Shown here piece by piece: positions 51,473-53,137 of a stretch of 53,137 bases of DNA. The notes under the pieces are model-generated. The model was not told the DNA's origin. It saw only the letters and a list, made by a program, of their open reading frames with translations, and did no database searches. Source of the stretch: an uncultured Acetatifactor sp. (GTDB taxonomy: Bacteria; Bacillota; Clostridia; Lachnospirales; Lachnospiraceae); NCBI GenBank assembly GCA_910580225.1, contig CAJTXE010000022.1, positions 1-53,137 on the forward strand, given 5' to 3'. The position numbers were made by a program, and so were the translations under genes. Within the stretch, counting starts at the first letter, position 1; the number at the start of each line of letters is the position of its first letter.

Positions 51473-51841
51473 ATGGTTCAGCAGGAAACAAGACTGAAGG
51501 TTGCCGATAACACCGGTGCGAAAGAATTGCTCTGCATCCGCGTTATGGGCGGTTCTACAAGAAGATATGCTCACATTGGCGATGTGATCGTTGCCACTGT
51601 TAAAGATGCAACACCAGGCGGCGTTGTGAAGAAGGGTGATGTCGTTAAGGCGGTTGTGGTACGTACCGTGAAGGAAACCCGCCGTAAGGATGGTTCCTAC
51701 ATCAGGTTTGATGAGAATGCTGCAGTAATCATCAAGGACGACAAGACACCCAGAGGAACCCGTATTTTTGGGCCCGTAGCCAGGGAGCTTCGTGAAAAGC
51801 AGTTCATGAAGATTGTATCCCTTGCTCCGGAAGTACTGTGA
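51473..51841 (+). CDS. rplN: 50S ribosomal protein L14
   Basis: A 122-residue beta-barrel protein at the subunit interface. MVQQETRLKVADNTGAKELL, IGDVIVATVKDATPGG and FDENAAVIIKDDKTPRGTRI are conserved. GGAGGAAGATC precedes the ATG. The length is exactly that of most bacteria. Its stop is within the ribosome binding region of rplX. Confidence 0.98.
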   Translation: MVQQETRLKVADNTGAKELLCIRVMGGSTRRYAHIGDVIVATVKDATPGGVVKKGDVVKAVVVRTVKETRRKDGSYIRFDENAAVIIKDDKTPRGTRIFGPVARELREKQFMKIVSLAPEVL

Positions 51842-51852
51842 GGAGGTGCCAT

Positions 51853-52161
51853 ATGTCAATGAAAATCAAGAGAGGCGATACCGTGAAGGTAATTGCCGGT
51901 AAAGACTGCAACGCAGAGGGGAAAGTAATTTCCGTTGATGTCAAAAAGCACAGGGTACTTGTAGAGGGCGTAAATATGGTCACAAAGCATGCGAAGCCTT
52001 CCCAGGCGAATCCCAACGGCGGCATCATCCAGAAGGAAGCTCCTATCGATATTTCAAATGTAATGCTTGTCTTCAAGGGCAAACCCACCAGGGTCGGCTT
52101 TAAGATGGAGGGAGACAAGAAGGTACGCTTCGCTAAGGCAACCGGCGAAGTGATTGACTGA
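51853..52161 (+). CDS. rplX: 50S ribosomal protein L24
   Basis: A 102-residue assembly-initiator protein with a KOW motif (KIKRGDTVKVIAGKD). I choose ATG at 51853, six to seven bases after AGGAGGTG; ATG at 51859 is also possible. The segment MVTKHAKPSQANPNGGI is typical. A 141-base gap with two hairpins separates it from rplE, where most operons have only a short gap. Confidence 0.97.
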   Translation: MSMKIKRGDTVKVIAGKDCNAEGKVISVDVKKHRVLVEGVNMVTKHAKPSQANPNGGIIQKEAPIDISNVMLVFKGKPTRVGFKMEGDKKVRFAKATGEVID

Positions 52162-52165
52162 TCAA

Positions 52166-52279
52166 AAACTGTAGAGTTCACAGTTTATACTTGCGAGCTG
52201 TATGATTTGTCGGCCATAATGTATAACGAGTGAGCATTTTGTGATACTGTGAGAGAAATAACAGACAAATATGCTCACT
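52166..52279 (+). other. Two stem-loops in the rplX-rplE spacer
   Basis: AAACTGT/ACAGTTT (52166-52172 and about 52180-52186) forms a small hairpin. A larger one pairs AGTGAGCAT (52229-52237) with ATGCTCACT (52271-52279), both 9 bases perfect, with extra A/T pairs inside. Neither is followed by a T-run. They may be an internal regulatory or processing element of the ribosomal mRNA. Confidence 0.65.
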
Positions 52280-52302
52280 AGTCTAGGAAGGAGTAAGAGA
52301 AA

Positions 52303-52845
52303 GTGGCTAGATTAAAAGATATGTACAACGAGACCGTCGTGGACGCCATGATGAAGAAATTCGGATACAAGAATATCATGGAAGTTCCGAAGCTCGATAA
52401 GATTGTTGTCAACATGGGTATCGGCGAAGCCAAGGAAAATCCCAAGGTTCTTGAGAATGCTGTTTCTGACATGGAGATCATTACCGGGCAGAAAGCGGTT
52501 CTCACCAAGGCAAAGAAATCCGTGGCAAATTTCAAAATCCGTGAGGGAATGAATATCGGATGCAAGACCACACTGCGCGGCGAGAAGATGTATGAGTTCC
52601 TTGACCGCCTGGTGAATCTGGCACTTCCCCGTGTGCGTGACTTCAGAGGTGTCAATCCCAATGCCTTCGACGGCAGAGGAAATTATGCCCTCGGTATCAA
52701 GGAGCAGTTCATTTTTCCGGAGATCGAGTATGACAAGATTGACAAGACCAGAGGTATGGACGTGATCATCGTGACCACTGCCAGAACCGACGAAGAGGCA
52801 AGGGAACTGCTGACGCTGTTCAATATGCCTTTTGCAAAACAATAA
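52303..52845 (+). CDS. rplE: 50S ribosomal protein L5
   Basis: A 180-residue 5S rRNA-binding protein. The start is GTG at 52303 with GGAAGGAG upstream. LKDMYNETVVDAMMKKFGY, VVNMGIGEAKENPKVLENA, and GVNPNAFDGRGNYALGIKEQ are conserved. The length is normal. The 141-base gap upstream could let it be expressed separately from the S10 part of the operon. Confidence 0.98.
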   Translation: MARLKDMYNETVVDAMMKKFGYKNIMEVPKLDKIVVNMGIGEAKENPKVLENAVSDMEIITGQKAVLTKAKKSVANFKIREGMNIGCKTTLRGEKMYEFLDRLVNLALPRVRDFRGVNPNAFDGRGNYALGIKEQFIFPEIEYDKIDKTRGMDVIIVTTARTDEEARELLTLFNMPFAKQ

Positions 52846-52860
52846 GGAGGTAAATTTTTC

Positions 52861-53046
52861 ATGGCAAAGACATCGATGAAAATAAAGCAGCAGCGTAAGC
52901 CGAAGTTTTCCACACAGGCCTATACACGCTGCAAGATTTGTGGCCGTCCCCACGCTTACTTGAGAAAATATGGCATTTGCAGAGTTTGCTTCCGCGAATT
53001 GGCATACAAGGGGCAGATCCCCGGTGTAAAGAAGGCGAGCTGGTAA
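52861..53046 (+). CDS. rpsZ: 30S ribosomal protein S14, zinc type
   Basis: A 61-residue S14 of the short zinc-binding (C+) type. It has CKIC and CRVC pairs, in order CKICGRPHAYLRKYGICRVC, typical of Firmicutes, in place of the longer zinc-free form. AAGGAGG precedes the ATG. It follows rplE by 15 bases and precedes rpsH, as expected. Confidence 0.98.
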   Translation: MAKTSMKIKQQRKPKFSTQAYTRCKICGRPHAYLRKYGICRVCFRELAYKGQIPGVKKASW

Positions 53047-53107
53047 AGAGGGCATAAGCAGCCAGACAAGGGCTCGCCTGAGAGCTGGTAAGAAGGAGGA
53101 AAAAAGA

Positions 53108-53137
53108 ATGACATTGACAGATCCTATTGCAGATATG
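53108..53137 (+). CDS. rpsH: 30S ribosomal protein S8, 5' end only
   Basis: Only the first ten codons are inside the window: MTLTDPIADM. This matches the usual S8 start (M-x-x-x-DPIADM) and the expected gene order after rpsZ. AAGGAGG lies upstream. The gene continues past the right edge. Confidence 0.9.
   Translation, partial: MTLTDPIADM

Noticed and set aside
1..53137. Mobile elements, prophage or restriction systems
   Set aside because: No transposase, integrase, phage or restriction gene was recognised, and gene content is typical chromosomal.

Overview
The window reads as chromosome of a spore-forming, low-to-mid G+C Firmicute of the class Clostridia, most likely a Lachnospiraceae-type gut anaerobe. 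The evidence is a spoIIAA-spoIIAB-sigF operon, a T-box leader before valS, a zinc-ribbon S14, a PadR/DUF1700/DUF4097 cassette, a DUF6062 protein, and strong AGGAGG-type ribosome binding sites with frequent GTG/TTG starts. No rRNA, tRNA, CRISPR array, prophage or insertion sequence was seen. Genus cannot be fixed from the sequence alone.

Layout. 0.3-2.4 kb: an acidic membrane-anchored protein, a TetR regulator and a DUF6062 protein. 2.6-5.2 kb: a membrane O-acyltransferase (MBOAT) with an SGNH hydrolase, a surface or extracellular acylation pair. 5.7-14.3 kb: a co-oriented run of uracil permease, M19 dipeptidase, two sugar-phosphate isomerase/epimerase-like proteins, a split transketolase and a GH51 arabinofuranosidase; it suggests scavenging of nucleobases, peptides and arabinose-containing glycans feeding the pentose phosphate pathway. 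A convergent AraM-like glycerol-1-phosphate dehydrogenase follows. 15.7-21.0 kb: a radical SAM protein and its partner (the TIGR03916/TIGR03915 putative DNA modification/repair pair), an HPr-like protein without the active-site histidine, and an iron-sulfur XPD/DinG-type helicase with an N-terminal nuclease-like domain. 21.3-27.3 kb: a GH13 enzyme, the PadR-DUF1700-DUF4097 operon and a BlaR1-like M56 sensor. 27.3-33.5 kb: T-box, valS, folC, a 54-residue small gene overlapping folC, and a zinc-ribbon TPR membrane protein. 33.7-36.7 kb: the forespore sigma-F operon and a GH25 lysozyme. 36.8-45.5 kb: DAHP synthase (opposite strand), a polysaccharide deacetylase, the conserved pyrH-frr-uppS-cdsA-dxr-rseP block and a small Ser/Thr kinase. 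45.5 kb to the end: the S10/spc ribosomal protein operon from rpsJ into the first ten codons of rpsH.

The most unusual property is the DNA between genes. Four separate minisatellites of different sequence (39, 105, 39 and 63 bp periods) lie within 4.3-12.8 kb, three of them just upstream of a gene. A fifth, degenerate array inside the ribosomal operon is built from the 3' end of rpsS, stop codon included. Other non-coding signals are a cluster of DnaA-box-like 9-mers before the GH13 gene, two perfect inverted repeats at the PadR promoter, a long structured leader before rpsJ, unexpected structured spacers inside the ribosomal operon, and three consecutive hairpins before spoIIAA.

The best candidates for undescribed biology are the radical SAM/TIGR03915 pair with the neighbouring nuclease-helicase, and the intergenic repeats.
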